NCBI GenBank assembly: GCA_963728125.1
Contig: CAVSIZ010000013.1
Coordinates: forward strand, 186,001 to 250,000
DNA length: 64,000 nt
Direction: 5' to 3'
Source of the DNA: CAWDCV01 sp963728125
GTDB taxonomy: Bacteria; Actinomycetota; Actinomycetes; CAWDCV01
Below, piece after piece: positions 45,263-53,821 of this stretch. The position numbers and the translations under genes are program-made. The notes under the pieces were generated by a model, which was given only the letters and a program-made list of their open reading frames with translations, was not told the origin of the DNA and made no database searches. Positions within the stretch are counted from its first letter, which is position 1. Each line of letters starts with the position of its first letter.

Positions 45263-46029
45263 TGCCGCGTCACCGGGGATGTGCCAACCTGCTCGGCAAG
45301 CGCCGCTTTCAGGCCGCGAGGGAAGTCGCGCGCGGCCGCCAGGTGAGCCGGAAGCAGCGACCGCTGGGCGTCGACGTCACCCGCGAACGCCTTGATGGCC
45401 AGCGCCGGTTCGAGATTGGCAACGGCAAGGATCGCGCCGGTCGCGCCAAGCGGTCCGGCGAACGACAGCAGCGCGGACGAGCCGACGTACACCGCACCCT
45501 CGAACGCGTCCATCGTCTCGAGTAGTCGCTGCGGATCGCCGCTGGAGTCCTTCACCCCATCGACGGGCAACTCGGCGAGCATGGCCACCGGGATCCCGGG
45601 TGGTGAAACGGCGGGGAAGTGGTACGCGAGGACAGGCACGCCGCTCGCGGCCGCGGCGACTTCGGCGTAGTAGGCGCGCGGGTCCTCGACGCGTCGCGGT
45701 GACAGCACGAGGACGCCGTCCGCGCCCGCACCGGCCGCGGCCGCCGTGCGACGGGCTGCTGCGCCGGCCCACGGCGCACCCGTGCCAGCCAGGACAGGAC
45801 GGTCACGGGGGAGCGCACTGCGGACCGCCCGTACAAGGGCGAGGCGCTCGTCGTCGTCGAGGGTGTCGGCCTCGCCGGTGCTGCCAGCGACCACTACGGC
45901 AGCAACGCCGGCCTCGCCGAGCCGGCTGGCATGTTCGACCGTGGCCCCGATATCGACGGTGCCGGTGTCATCGAAGATCGTCACGAGGGCGACACCAACG
46001 CCGGTGAAGATCGGGGTGTTGCGGGCCAC
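45259..46029 (-). CDS. DapA-family aldolase/lyase
   Basis: A 256-residue class I aldolase of the dihydrodipicolinate synthase / N-acetylneuraminate lyase family. The Schiff-base lysine is in VDGVKDSSGD and the catalytic tyrosine in PVLAYHFPAVSPP. The pyruvate-binding loop is VVAGSTGEADTL rather than the usual GTTGE, so it may not be the lysine-pathway DapA; it is also shorter than the typical 290-300 residues. GTG 46029 is the start. Confidence 0.85.
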   Translation of the reverse strand: MARNTPIFTGVGVALVTIFDDTGTVDIGATVEHASRLGEAGVAAVVVAGSTGEADTLDDDERLALVRAVRSALPRDRPVLAGTGAPWAGAAARRTAAAAGAGADGVLVLSPRRVEDPRAYYAEVAAAASGVPVLAYHFPAVSPPGIPVAMLAELPVDGVKDSSGDPQRLLETMDAFEGAVYVGSSALLSFAGPLGATGAILAVANLEPALAIKAFAGDVDAQRSLLPAHLAAARDFPRGLKAALAEQVGTSPVTRQ

Positions 46030-46253
46030 GGAGCCATTCTGCCCGGATCCGACAGCGGGAATGTCGCACGCTCTGAGATGGACCCTTGACTCACCGTGGC
46101 TATTGGGTCAATGATCGCGCCCGGGGAGGGTCAACCTCGACGGCGCTACGGCGCCGGCCCCACGACTGGTTGCGCGGACGTGGTGCGAGGGACCCTCCCC
46201 GCCAACGTATCGGCGCACGTGCGCGCAGCGTTACGGCGGCGCAGACTCGGGGC

Positions 46254-47306
46254 GTGCCCACGTTCGTCCGGCGTGCTGGCCGGCGGACCAACCTCGCGCT
46301 GCTGGCCCTGCTCGTGGTCGCCGCGATGACCGGCGCGCTCGGATACGCCGTCGGATCCCCTCGAGCCGCGTCGGTGGCGATCACGCTCGTCCATGGTGCG
46401 GCCGGGCTTGCGCTGCTTCTCCTCGTCCCGTGGAAGTCGTTCGTCGTGCGGCGGTCGTGGCGTCGAAGTGGTGGGGCGCTGGGCGGCAACGGAGACTCGC
46501 TGTTCCTCGGGATTCTCATTGCGTGCTGCCTGCTGGCGGGGATCGCACACGGGCTCGGCGGCTGGTCGCCGGTCTCCGGGATCACCGCACTGCAGCTACA
46601 CGTCACGGCGGCACTCGTCGCGATCCCGTTCGTCGTCTTGCACGTGTTCAACCGTCCGCAGTCACTGCGCCGCGCGGACCTGTCTCGGCGAACGGTGCTA
46701 CGCGCCCTGACGCTCGGTGCCGGGGGTGTGGCGGCGTACGGCCTCGTGCAGGGAACAGCGTTGGCCACCGGCCTCCCCGGTGGCGTCCGCAGTCGAAGTG
46801 GCTCGACGCTGCGAGGTTCCTTCGCACCAACCGACATGCCGGTCACCCAGTGGTTCACCGACACGGTCCCGGCGGAGGTGCCGAGCGGCTGGCGGCTGAA
46901 CATTGCGGCCAGCCGGGAGCGCCGTGCGCTTTCGTACGAGGAGCTGTCCAGGCTCCCGACGCATGAGGTGACCGCGATGCTGGACTGCACCGGCGGCTGG
47001 TACGCGGAGCAACGCTGGCGTGGCGTGCGACTGGATGAGCTCGTGGCTGCGCTGGATCCGGCGGGACCGTGGCGCAGCTTCGACGTCATCTCGACGACCG
47101 GCTACAGACGGCGATTGCCGCGCGCCGACGCCGAGCACGCGCTGCTCGCCACCCATGCCGGCGGCGAGGCGTTGTCGATCGGGCACGGCGCGCCGATCCG
47201 GCTCGTCGTACCTGGCCGGCGCGGCTTCTGGTGGGTGAAATGGGTTCAGCGCATCGACCTCGTCGACGAGCCGTGGTGGTGGCAGCCGCCGTACCCGCTG
47301 CAGTAG
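46254..47306 (+). CDS. Membrane-anchored molybdopterin oxidoreductase (sulfite oxidase fold)
   Basis: A 350-residue protein. Residues about 1-150 hold four hydrophobic helices (NLALLALLVVAAMTGALGYA, ITLVHGAAGLALLLLVPW, LFLGILIACCLLAGIAHGLG, LHVTAALVAIPFVVLHVF) resembling the transmembrane part of a cytochrome b561 or YedZ-like protein; HVFNR and HVTA supply possible haem histidines. A Tat-like RRTVLRALTLGAGG precedes the oxidoreductase domain, which has the molybdenum cysteine in MLDCTGGWYAEQRWRGVRL. A single-chain relative of YedYZ/MsrPQ is a reasonable reading. GTG 46254 is used; the upstream extension is arginine-rich and not family-like. Confidence 0.85.
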   Translation: MPTFVRRAGRRTNLALLALLVVAAMTGALGYAVGSPRAASVAITLVHGAAGLALLLLVPWKSFVVRRSWRRSGGALGGNGDSLFLGILIACCLLAGIAHGLGGWSPVSGITALQLHVTAALVAIPFVVLHVFNRPQSLRRADLSRRTVLRALTLGAGGVAAYGLVQGTALATGLPGGVRSRSGSTLRGSFAPTDMPVTQWFTDTVPAEVPSGWRLNIAASRERRALSYEELSRLPTHEVTAMLDCTGGWYAEQRWRGVRLDELVAALDPAGPWRSFDVISTTGYRRRLPRADAEHALLATHAGGEALSIGHGAPIRLVVPGRRGFWWVKWVQRIDLVDEPWWWQPPYPLQ

Positions 47307-47386
47307 GTGCGACCCTGGCACGTGCGGTAGAGGTCGTGTCACGGTTGGATCAACACGGCTGAGTACGGCTGACCAGGGAGGCCGCT

Positions 47387-48862
47387 ATGGGCAAGGACGT
47401 CGACGAGACCGTCTTCAGCCGCGAAGATCGCACCCGCTACCGGCAAAAGGTGCGGCGCTGCCTCGACACGTTCGAGCGGATGCTCGCCCAATCGCGGTTC
47501 GACGCCGATCGCCCGATGACGGGCACCGAGATCGAGCTGAACCTCATCGACGACCAGGGCGATCCGGCCATGGCCAATGCTCGAGTGCTCAAGGCGATTG
47601 CCAACGCCGACTTCCAGACCGAGCTCGGCCAGTTCAACATCGAGATCAACATCCCGCCGCGACGGCTGGCCGGCGACGCTGCCCTCGAACTCGAGCAGTC
47701 GATCCGCACGAGCCTGAATGACGCTGAGGCGCGCGCTCGAGAAGAGGGCGCTCACATGGTCATGATCGGCATCCTGCCGACGGTGACCGAGTCGCATCTC
47801 AACGCCGAGGCGTTGTCGGCCAACCCGAGGTACGCCCTGCTGAACGAGCAGATCTTCGCGGCTCGCGGCGAGGATCTGCACATCGAGATCGACGGCGTGG
47901 AGAGGTTGTCGACATACGCCGACACCATCGCGCCCGAGGCGGCGTGCACGAGCGTGCAGTTCCACCTGCAGGTTGCGCCGGCGTCGTTCGCCCGCGCGTG
48001 GAACGCGGCGCAAGCGATTGCCGGCGTGCAGGTCGCGCTCGGCGCGAACTCGCCGTTCTTCTTCGGCAAGGAGCTCTGGCGCGAGACGCGCATTGCACTG
48101 TTCGAGCAGGCCACCGACACCCGACCGGAGGAGCTGAAGGCGCAGGGAGTGCGTCCGCGGGTGTGGTTCGGCGAGCGCTGGATCACGTCGATCTTCGACC
48201 TGTTCGAGGAGAACGTGCGGTACTTCCCGGCGCTGCTCCCGATCTCTGAGGACGAGGACCCGGTCGAGGTCCTCGATCGCGGCGACACGCCCGAGCTCGC
48301 CGAGCTCCGGCTGCACAACGGCACGATCTACCGCTGGAACCGACCGATCTACGACGTCGTCCGCGGACGTCCGCACCTGCGGGTGGAGAACCGAATCCTG
48401 CCGGCCGGTCCCACGGTCGTCGACATCATGGCCAACGCCGCGTTCTACTACGGCCTGACGCGCTACCTCGCCGAGGAAGATCGGTCGGTGTGGACGCAGC
48501 TGTCGTTCACGGCTGCGGAGGAGAACTTCCACGAGGGTGCGCGGCACGGCCTGGAGGCGAACGTCTACTGGCCCGGCCTGGGAACCGTCCCCGTCAGCGA
48601 GCTGGTGCTGCGTCGCCTTCTGCCGCTGGCCCACGAAGGTCTGGAGCGCTGGGAGGTGGCGCCGGCGGTTCGCGAGCGGCTGCTCGGCATCATCGAGCAG
48701 CGCTGCCTCACCATGCAGAACGGCGCGACGTGGCAGGCGGCAACGTTCCACAAGCTGTTCGACGAGGAGCACCTCGACCGACATGAGGCGCTGCGTGAGA
48801 TGACGAAGCGGTACGCCGAGCACATGCACTCCAACGAGCCGGCGCACACCTGGCCGCTCTGA
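47387..48862 (+). CDS. GCS2-type glutamate-cysteine ligase family enzyme
   Basis: A 491-residue carboxylate-amine ligase of the glutamate-cysteine ligase type 2 fold. The N-terminal core has MTGTEIELNLIDDQGDP and TELGQFNIEINIPPRRL, supplying Glu metal ligands; LRVENRILPAGPTVVDIMAN and ALGANSPFFFGKELWRETRI are further active-site regions. Family members join Glu, or another carboxylate, to an amine using ATP. It may make gamma-glutamylcysteine, but actinobacteria generally use mycothiol, and the adjacent operon with an ATP-grasp enzyme suggests a specialised amide product. ATG 47387 has GGGAGG upstream. Confidence 0.88.
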   Translation: MGKDVDETVFSREDRTRYRQKVRRCLDTFERMLAQSRFDADRPMTGTEIELNLIDDQGDPAMANARVLKAIANADFQTELGQFNIEINIPPRRLAGDAALELEQSIRTSLNDAEARAREEGAHMVMIGILPTVTESHLNAEALSANPRYALLNEQIFAARGEDLHIEIDGVERLSTYADTIAPEAACTSVQFHLQVAPASFARAWNAAQAIAGVQVALGANSPFFFGKELWRETRIALFEQATDTRPEELKAQGVRPRVWFGERWITSIFDLFEENVRYFPALLPISEDEDPVEVLDRGDTPELAELRLHNGTIYRWNRPIYDVVRGRPHLRVENRILPAGPTVVDIMANAAFYYGLTRYLAEEDRSVWTQLSFTAAEENFHEGARHGLEANVYWPGLGTVPVSELVLRRLLPLAHEGLERWEVAPAVRERLLGIIEQRCLTMQNGATWQAATFHKLFDEEHLDRHEALREMTKRYAEHMHSNEPAHTWPL

Positions 48863-48881
48863 CACCGCCTCATTTACGACT

Positions 48882-48923
48882 TGTCAGAACATCACGCGGC
48901 TATGGCCGCGCCACGTTCTGACA
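48882..48923. repeat. Imperfect long hairpin after the GCS2 gene
   Basis: TGTCAGAAC (48882-48890) pairs with GTTCTGACA (48915-48923), and GCGGC with GCCGC around a TATG loop; two or three inner positions are mismatched. It lies between the convergent stops at 48862 and 48946, so it may be a bidirectional terminator, although no T-run is evident. Confidence 0.7.
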
Positions 48924-48945
48924 CGAGATTCAGTCACCACGACGG

Positions 48946-49359
48946 TCAGGTGAGCGCCGCGACGACGGCCAGGGCGAGCTGCAGGGTCGCTATACCGGTA
49001 CGAACGGCGTCCACGCGCAGCAGCCGGCGCAGCACGTCGCCGTCATAGCGCTGGACGAGCCGCCCGTGTGCCGGCGCGGCGCCGAAGGCGGTCAACCCGA
49101 GCAGCGCCGCAAGCAGCACCGCCGCCGCAATTCCCACGTCGCGGCGGCCAACGGCGAGCAGCGTCGCTGTCGCAACGAGAAGCAATCCGAACAGCACCAC
49201 GACGATTGGCGTGATGCGTCGCATGTGCGCCCGCTCGAACGCCGGGAACGCGTCCGGCGGCACCAGGTCGTACGAGCGGTACACGACCAGGTGCACGAGC
49301 CACTGGAAACCGGCATATGCCGACGCCGCGACGACGTACAAGGCCGTCGCGGCACTCAC
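48946..49359 (-). CDS. Four-helix membrane protein of unknown function
   Basis: A 137-residue membrane protein with four predicted spans: ALYVVAASAYAGFQWLVHLV, TPIVVVLFGLLLVATATLL, VGIAAAVLLAALLGLTAFG and TGIATLQLALAVVAAL. Polar residues near the loops include QWLVHLVVYRSYDLVPPDAF and AHGRLVQRYDGDVLRR. No known family is clear. GTG 49359 overlaps the AAA+ gene stop by 4 bp, making it the last gene of the esterase / ATP-grasp / AAA+ operon. Confidence 0.75.
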   Translation of the reverse strand: MSAATALYVVAASAYAGFQWLVHLVVYRSYDLVPPDAFPAFERAHMRRITPIVVVLFGLLLVATATLLAVGRRDVGIAAAVLLAALLGLTAFGAAPAHGRLVQRYDGDVLRRLLRVDAVRTGIATLQLALAVVAALT

Positions 49360-50777
49360 GGCACGGAGGGTGGGCGGTATCCCAGCAATGAGCGCGTCAA
49401 CGTCGATCCCGGTCCGGTGAGCTCGTCCAGCGCCGCATTCACGTGCTCGTCCGTCACGCGCAGTCGCCGTGCACCGTTGCCGCTCCCCAGCGCGGCGAGA
49501 AGTGCCGATCGACGCACGAGTTCCTTGACGAACGACGCCGTCACGCCCTCTGCCCGGCGCAGGACGCGATCTTCGTCGTCCAGGACGAGGTCGATTCCGC
49601 GCGCGTAGAGCGCAAGGAGCCGCCGACGTCCCTCCGCGTCGGGCACGTCGATCTCGACAGCCTGATCGACACGACCCGGTCGTTCGACGAGCGCCCGTTC
49701 CAACGTCTCCGCTCGGTTCGTCGTCAGCACGAAGGCGACATCCGCATCCGGCTCCAGTCCGTCCATCTGGTTGAGCACCTCGAACAGGAGTGGCTGCCCC
49801 GGGCCGCCCATGTGCATGCTGCGGTCCTCAGCAACGAGATCGACGTCCTCCAGCACGATGAGCGCCGGCTGAAGCGCGCGGGCGAGCGCACATGCCTCGC
49901 TGATGAAGCGCAGACCTGGCCCGGTCAGGACGACGACGGTGAAGTCGGTCAGCCGGCCGATGAGGTAGCGAACGGTATGCGTCTTGCCGGTGCCGGGCGG
50001 ACCGTGCAGCAGCAGGCCACGCTTGAGGTGTTGCTGCGAGGCGAGCAGGGCGGAACGTGACTCCGCGATACCGATCACCTGCCGCTCGACCAATCCCAGC
50101 GTGGCGTCGGGCAGGACGAGCTCAGACACGTCCAGGGGTGCACGACGCTGGAAGCGGATCGGACCGACGCCATCGCCGAAGTCGTTGGCGTCGAACGACA
50201 GCACCTGCCGTCGGAAGACGTTGTGCCGCAGCATCAGGTCGCGCAGTGTGACCAGCATGCGCTGTCCCACCTCGGGCCGGTGGGCCATTACCTCGACGAT
50301 GACTCCCTGCTCCGGGCCGAACTGGCGGTCCGGGCCTCGGACGAGGGCAACTAACGGTTCGTCGTCCATGCGCAGCAGGTACAGCCCGAACTGTACGCAC
50401 GACAGCGTCTCGTCGGGCCCGACCGCGACCTCCTCGTAGTCGACCGACCCGATCCCGACGCCGAACCGATCGCCCATCCGCAGGATCTCGCTGAAGTCGT
50501 GGTGACGTCGTTGATCACCGCTGACCCCGACGAGGTCGACGACGATCCCGTCCGCCCGGAACGCGTCAAACGCGCTCTGGACGTTCGCATGCTCGAAGGG
50601 CGGATGGCGTTCTCGGACCACCGGGAGTTCCACGCTCGACGAACCCATGTGCTCGTCCACGCGAGCAACCAGGGGAGACGACCCGCTCGGACCGCCAAGC
50701 GTCCAGAGCCGCTCGAGGAACGTCTGGAACGTGCGCGCGAACCGACGCAGGTCTTCCTCGGAGAGAGGTTCGCTCAC
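49356..50777 (-). CDS. AAA+ ATPase of CDC48/FtsH-like type
   Basis: A 473-residue ATPase. Residues 1 to about 230 are an N-terminal domain of unknown function. The AAA+ core follows with Walker A HGPPGTGKTHTVRYL, Walker B ALIVLEDVDLV, sensor-1 VAFVLTTNRAE, and an arginine-finger region LVERPGRVDQAVEID. A small C-terminal helical lid follows. No membrane helix or protease domain, so it is not FtsH itself; it could be a remodelling or protein-unfolding factor. GTG 50777 overlaps the upstream ATP-grasp gene stop by 4 bp. Confidence 0.88.
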   Translation of the reverse strand: MSEPLSEEDLRRFARTFQTFLERLWTLGGPSGSSPLVARVDEHMGSSSVELPVVRERHPPFEHANVQSAFDAFRADGIVVDLVGVSGDQRRHHDFSEILRMGDRFGVGIGSVDYEEVAVGPDETLSCVQFGLYLLRMDDEPLVALVRGPDRQFGPEQGVIVEVMAHRPEVGQRMLVTLRDLMLRHNVFRRQVLSFDANDFGDGVGPIRFQRRAPLDVSELVLPDATLGLVERQVIGIAESRSALLASQQHLKRGLLLHGPPGTGKTHTVRYLIGRLTDFTVVVLTGPGLRFISEACALARALQPALIVLEDVDLVAEDRSMHMGGPGQPLLFEVLNQMDGLEPDADVAFVLTTNRAETLERALVERPGRVDQAVEIDVPDAEGRRRLLALYARGIDLVLDDEDRVLRRAEGVTASFVKELVRRSALLAALGSGNGARRLRVTDEHVNAALDELTGPGSTLTRSLLGYRPPSVP

Positions 50778-52024
50778 ACCCGCGCCGCTGCCTCGTCGCT
50801 GACCCAGAGCCCGAGGAGCCCGCGGAAGTGTGCGATGAAGTGATCGTGCTCGTGTGCCGGATACGTCGTCCGCACGGTGTCGACGAGCAGCTTGTCGAAC
50901 TCGTCGGACGACACCCAGTCGAAGACCACTTCGTCGAGGTGGCGCAGTCGCGACGCGCAGAAGTCCTGGTAGCGGTCGGTCGTGAAGTAGTCGTCGGCAA
51001 GCCGGCGGTACGCCTGGAGCTTCTCCTCGTACGTCAGATCGTCACGGTCGGCGACCTTGTACCACGGATCGAGCTCGACGAACGGTCGCGGTGCACGAGC
51101 TGTCGCGGTGCAGAACACCGCCCACCGCACCAACGCCTTCATCGCCCATGGGAAGTAGTAGTGCAGCGACGTCAGCGCGACATCGGGGCAGGCGTTCGCA
51201 TAGTCGATCGGGTGGACGTCGTCGCCGCGCACCAGCGTCTCGCAGGAGTTGAACTCCCAGCGAAAGAACGCATTGACGACGCGTCCGATCGTCAACGTCT
51301 CCTCACCAACGGTGGGGGAGAGAAACGCATGGTCGACGGCGTACCGGTCGTGCATCGGCAGCTCCGGCCGGAACCGCATCACCATCGTCTCCGCGCCGAT
51401 CGACAGCGACCGCGCGAAGACGTCGTAGCCCTCGATCGACTGCTGCAGATGCATGAGCCGCTGGCCGGACTCGTCGTACGCGTGATGCAGCTGTTGCGGT
51501 CCCGTCACCCGCGACACGCCAACCCACGCGCCGCCGTCGTACGGCTTCATGAACAGCGGATAGCCCATGCCCTCCGCGATCGCGTCGAGATCGAAGGGCT
51601 CGTTGTACTTCGCCGACGTGTACGCCCACTTGGCGTGATCGGGCGGGTTCTTGTACGGCACGAGCACGGTCGCCGGAACCTTGAGACCGAGCCGAATCAT
51701 CGCGCAGTAGGCAGCGTGCTTCTCCAGCGCTTGGAACGTGAACGGGGAGTTCAGCAGGTAGACGTCGTCCATGAGCGCGACCTTTTTGAGCCACTCGCGC
51801 GGGTGGTAGTACCAGTACGCGAGACGGTCGATCACTAGGTCATGGCGAGGCTTGGAGCGCAGGTCGAACGGCTCGATGGTGAGCCGCTCGGTCGCGTACG
51901 AGTGCTGCGTGCCGGCGCCGTCGGTGACCGGGCCGAGCCGGCGCACGATCGACTCGAACGCCGTCGGCCAGTCTTCCTCGGTGCCGAGGAGAAGTCCGAT
52001 CGAGTGGCTGATGGCTCCGTCCAT
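50774..52024 (-). CDS. ATP-grasp-like ligase, function unknown
   Basis: A 416-residue protein. The ATP-grasp signature lies in EGMGYPLFMKPYDGGAWVGV (lysine and glycine-rich loop) and downstream acidic residues in FRWEFNSCETLVRG. An N-terminal part (RHDLVIDRLAYWYYHPREWL) forms the pre-ATP-grasp domain. These enzymes ligate a carboxylate to an amine or thiol. ATG 52024 (MDGAISHSIGLLLG) has AGGAGGGG upstream. It starts 32 bp from the esterase stop and overlaps the AAA+ gene by 4 bp. Confidence 0.75.
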   Translation of the reverse strand: MDGAISHSIGLLLGTEEDWPTAFESIVRRLGPVTDGAGTQHSYATERLTIEPFDLRSKPRHDLVIDRLAYWYYHPREWLKKVALMDDVYLLNSPFTFQALEKHAAYCAMIRLGLKVPATVLVPYKNPPDHAKWAYTSAKYNEPFDLDAIAEGMGYPLFMKPYDGGAWVGVSRVTGPQQLHHAYDESGQRLMHLQQSIEGYDVFARSLSIGAETMVMRFRPELPMHDRYAVDHAFLSPTVGEETLTIGRVVNAFFRWEFNSCETLVRGDDVHPIDYANACPDVALTSLHYYFPWAMKALVRWAVFCTATARAPRPFVELDPWYKVADRDDLTYEEKLQAYRRLADDYFTTDRYQDFCASRLRHLDEVVFDWVSSDEFDKLLVDTVRTTYPAHEHDHFIAHFRGLLGLWVSDEAAARV

Positions 52025-52056
52025 CCGGGTCCCCTCCTGTTTTCTCAGCCCGTGCT

Positions 52057-53136
52057 TCATCCCGCCATCACCAAGTTGCCGAGGTACGGGTGCAGGGAGT
52101 CGCGCCATGCCGTGTAGTTGTGAGCATCGCGATTCTCGTGCAGCGTCACGTCGTAGCCGAGCCGGCGCAGGTTCGCCGCCATCAGCCGGTTGTTGGCAAG
52201 GTTCTCCTCGACCGTGCCGCATGTCATCACCGTCGGCACCCCAGCGACATCGTTCGCGGCGCAGTGCGTTTCGAGGACGAACTCCGCCACCTCGTCGAAG
52301 CGCCTGGTGCCCTGCTCCTGCGGATCGAGGTCGCGGGTGAAGAAGGACCCGGATTGCAAGAACAGCGCACCGAATGTGCCTGGGTGACGACGCCCTGCGT
52401 GCAGCATGCTGAGCGCGCCGAGGCTCGTGCCCACACCGATGCGGCGCTTCGCCGGAATCATCGGCAGGACGCTCGCGACCAGCGTGTCGGCGTAGGCGTC
52501 GTTTGCGCCGTACCGATCGTTACGGTCGGACCCCGGATCCAGCAGCAGCGCCCGCAACGGAATGCCCAACCACGACAGGTAGCGCGTGAGCGACGCCAGC
52601 TCGTCGTACTCGGGTCCGTCATGGACGACGAGAAGGGGTAGGTCGGCGTCGTCCGCATCGATGCCCTCTGGTGCCCACAGGATGCCGCGCACGGGTTCCG
52701 TCAAGTGCTCCGCGTCGACGATCACTTCGCTGGCCAGTCCCGGCGCTGGTGCGGGTCCGTCGAGCCATGCCGGCGGCACGTAGTCCGCCGACTCGGCGAC
52801 GGACTTGTCGCCGAACACCCCAGGGGCGATCAGTGGGTTGCCGGGGTCGAGGAACGTCTCGGTCCGCCCGTCGGCGCGGCGCACTTCGAGGAGGTACTCG
52901 ATGCGATCCGCGCCCGTCGCGGGCAGCCGTAGTGTCCACACCGGCGTCTCGCCGTCGACGTCCTCCTCGGCCCGGACGAACTCGACGGCATCCGACGGCA
53001 GCCCGATGCCCTGGGACAGCCGCACAGAAGCAGCGGTGCCGTCGACGTCGCAGAAACGGAAGGTGACGCCGTCGTCGTCGACGAGCGGTCCCAGCACGGG
53101 GAAGTCGTTCTCGACCGTGGGATTGGCAGCGGCCAT
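52057..53136 (-). CDS. Enterochelin esterase-like alpha/beta hydrolase
   Basis: A 359-residue serine esterase. An N-terminal beta-sandwich of the Fes / starch-binding type (FPVLGPLVDDDGVTFRFCDV to about 130) precedes the alpha/beta hydrolase core. The nucleophile is in GVGTSLGALSMLHAG (Gly-x-Ser-x-Gly), the His is in NRDAHNYTAWRDSLHPYL, and an acid in LLVVHDGPEYDE. No signal peptide. ATG 53136 (MAAANPTVENDFPVL) is used. It is the first gene of the leftward operon and is a candidate for releasing or recycling the product of the ligases. Confidence 0.85.
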   Translation of the reverse strand: MAAANPTVENDFPVLGPLVDDDGVTFRFCDVDGTAASVRLSQGIGLPSDAVEFVRAEEDVDGETPVWTLRLPATGADRIEYLLEVRRADGRTETFLDPGNPLIAPGVFGDKSVAESADYVPPAWLDGPAPAPGLASEVIVDAEHLTEPVRGILWAPEGIDADDADLPLLVVHDGPEYDELASLTRYLSWLGIPLRALLLDPGSDRNDRYGANDAYADTLVASVLPMIPAKRRIGVGTSLGALSMLHAGRRHPGTFGALFLQSGSFFTRDLDPQEQGTRRFDEVAEFVLETHCAANDVAGVPTVMTCGTVEENLANNRLMAANLRRLGYDVTLHENRDAHNYTAWRDSLHPYLGNLVMAG

Positions 53137-53235
53137 GGTGCGACGCACCCTAGTCGTCACTCGCCGAAACATTCGCCGTTAGTGTCGTCCAAGCGACAAC
53201 GAGGTCTCAAGATTCGCGCAGAGGGGGCCGGAGAG

Positions 53236-53814
53236 GTGACGACACTCGCAAGTGATCTGGACCGATACACCCGCGCTCTGCAGAGCTTCGGCGACCGAGT
53301 GCATGCGGTAAGAGACGACCAGTGGGGCGGTCCGACACCCGATACAGAATGGGATGTCAGGCAGCTCGTCAACCACCTCGTGGTCGAGCAGCTGTGGGTG
53401 CCGCCGCTGATGGACGGCCGCACGATCGCCGAGGTCGGCGGTCGGTTCGACGGCGATCAGCTGGGCGACGATCCGCAACGGAGCTGGGACGAGGCCGCCG
53501 CCGCCGCGCGGGATGCGTTCTCGGCGCCTGGGGCACTCGAGCGGACGGTGCACCTCTCGGCGGGCGATACCCCCGCCGAGGAGTATCTGCGTGAGATGAC
53601 GATGGACCTGGTCGTCCATGGGTGGGACCTTGCGCGCGCACTCGGCGGCGACGAGCGGCTGCCGCCCGACCTCGTGGACTGGGTCTACCGAAGGTACGAG
53701 CCGCAGGCGGACTCGTTGGCGTCGTGGGGAGTCTTCGGTCCTCGCGTGTCGGTGCCCGAGGATGCCGATCAGCAGACGAAGCTGCTCGCGATGTTCGGCC
53801 GCGACGCGCGGTAG
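53236..53814 (+). CDS. DinB-fold TIGR03086/maleylpyruvate isomerase-like protein
   Basis: A 192-residue mycothiol-dependent-type DinB-fold protein. Motifs include WDVRQLVNHLVVEQLWVPPL near the N-terminus and DLVVHGWDLARALGG near the C-terminus, with the His ligands of the metal site. Family members are mycothiol-dependent isomerases or thiol-adduct enzymes, which fits an actinobacterium. GTG 53236 has GGAG directly upstream. It is divergent from the esterase operon and convergent with the PlsC gene. Confidence 0.85.
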   Translation: MTTLASDLDRYTRALQSFGDRVHAVRDDQWGGPTPDTEWDVRQLVNHLVVEQLWVPPLMDGRTIAEVGGRFDGDQLGDDPQRSWDEAAAAARDAFSAPGALERTVHLSAGDTPAEEYLREMTMDLVVHGWDLARALGGDERLPPDLVDWVYRRYEPQADSLASWGVFGPRVSVPEDADQQTKLLAMFGRDAR

Positions 53815-53821
53815 GTCGGGT

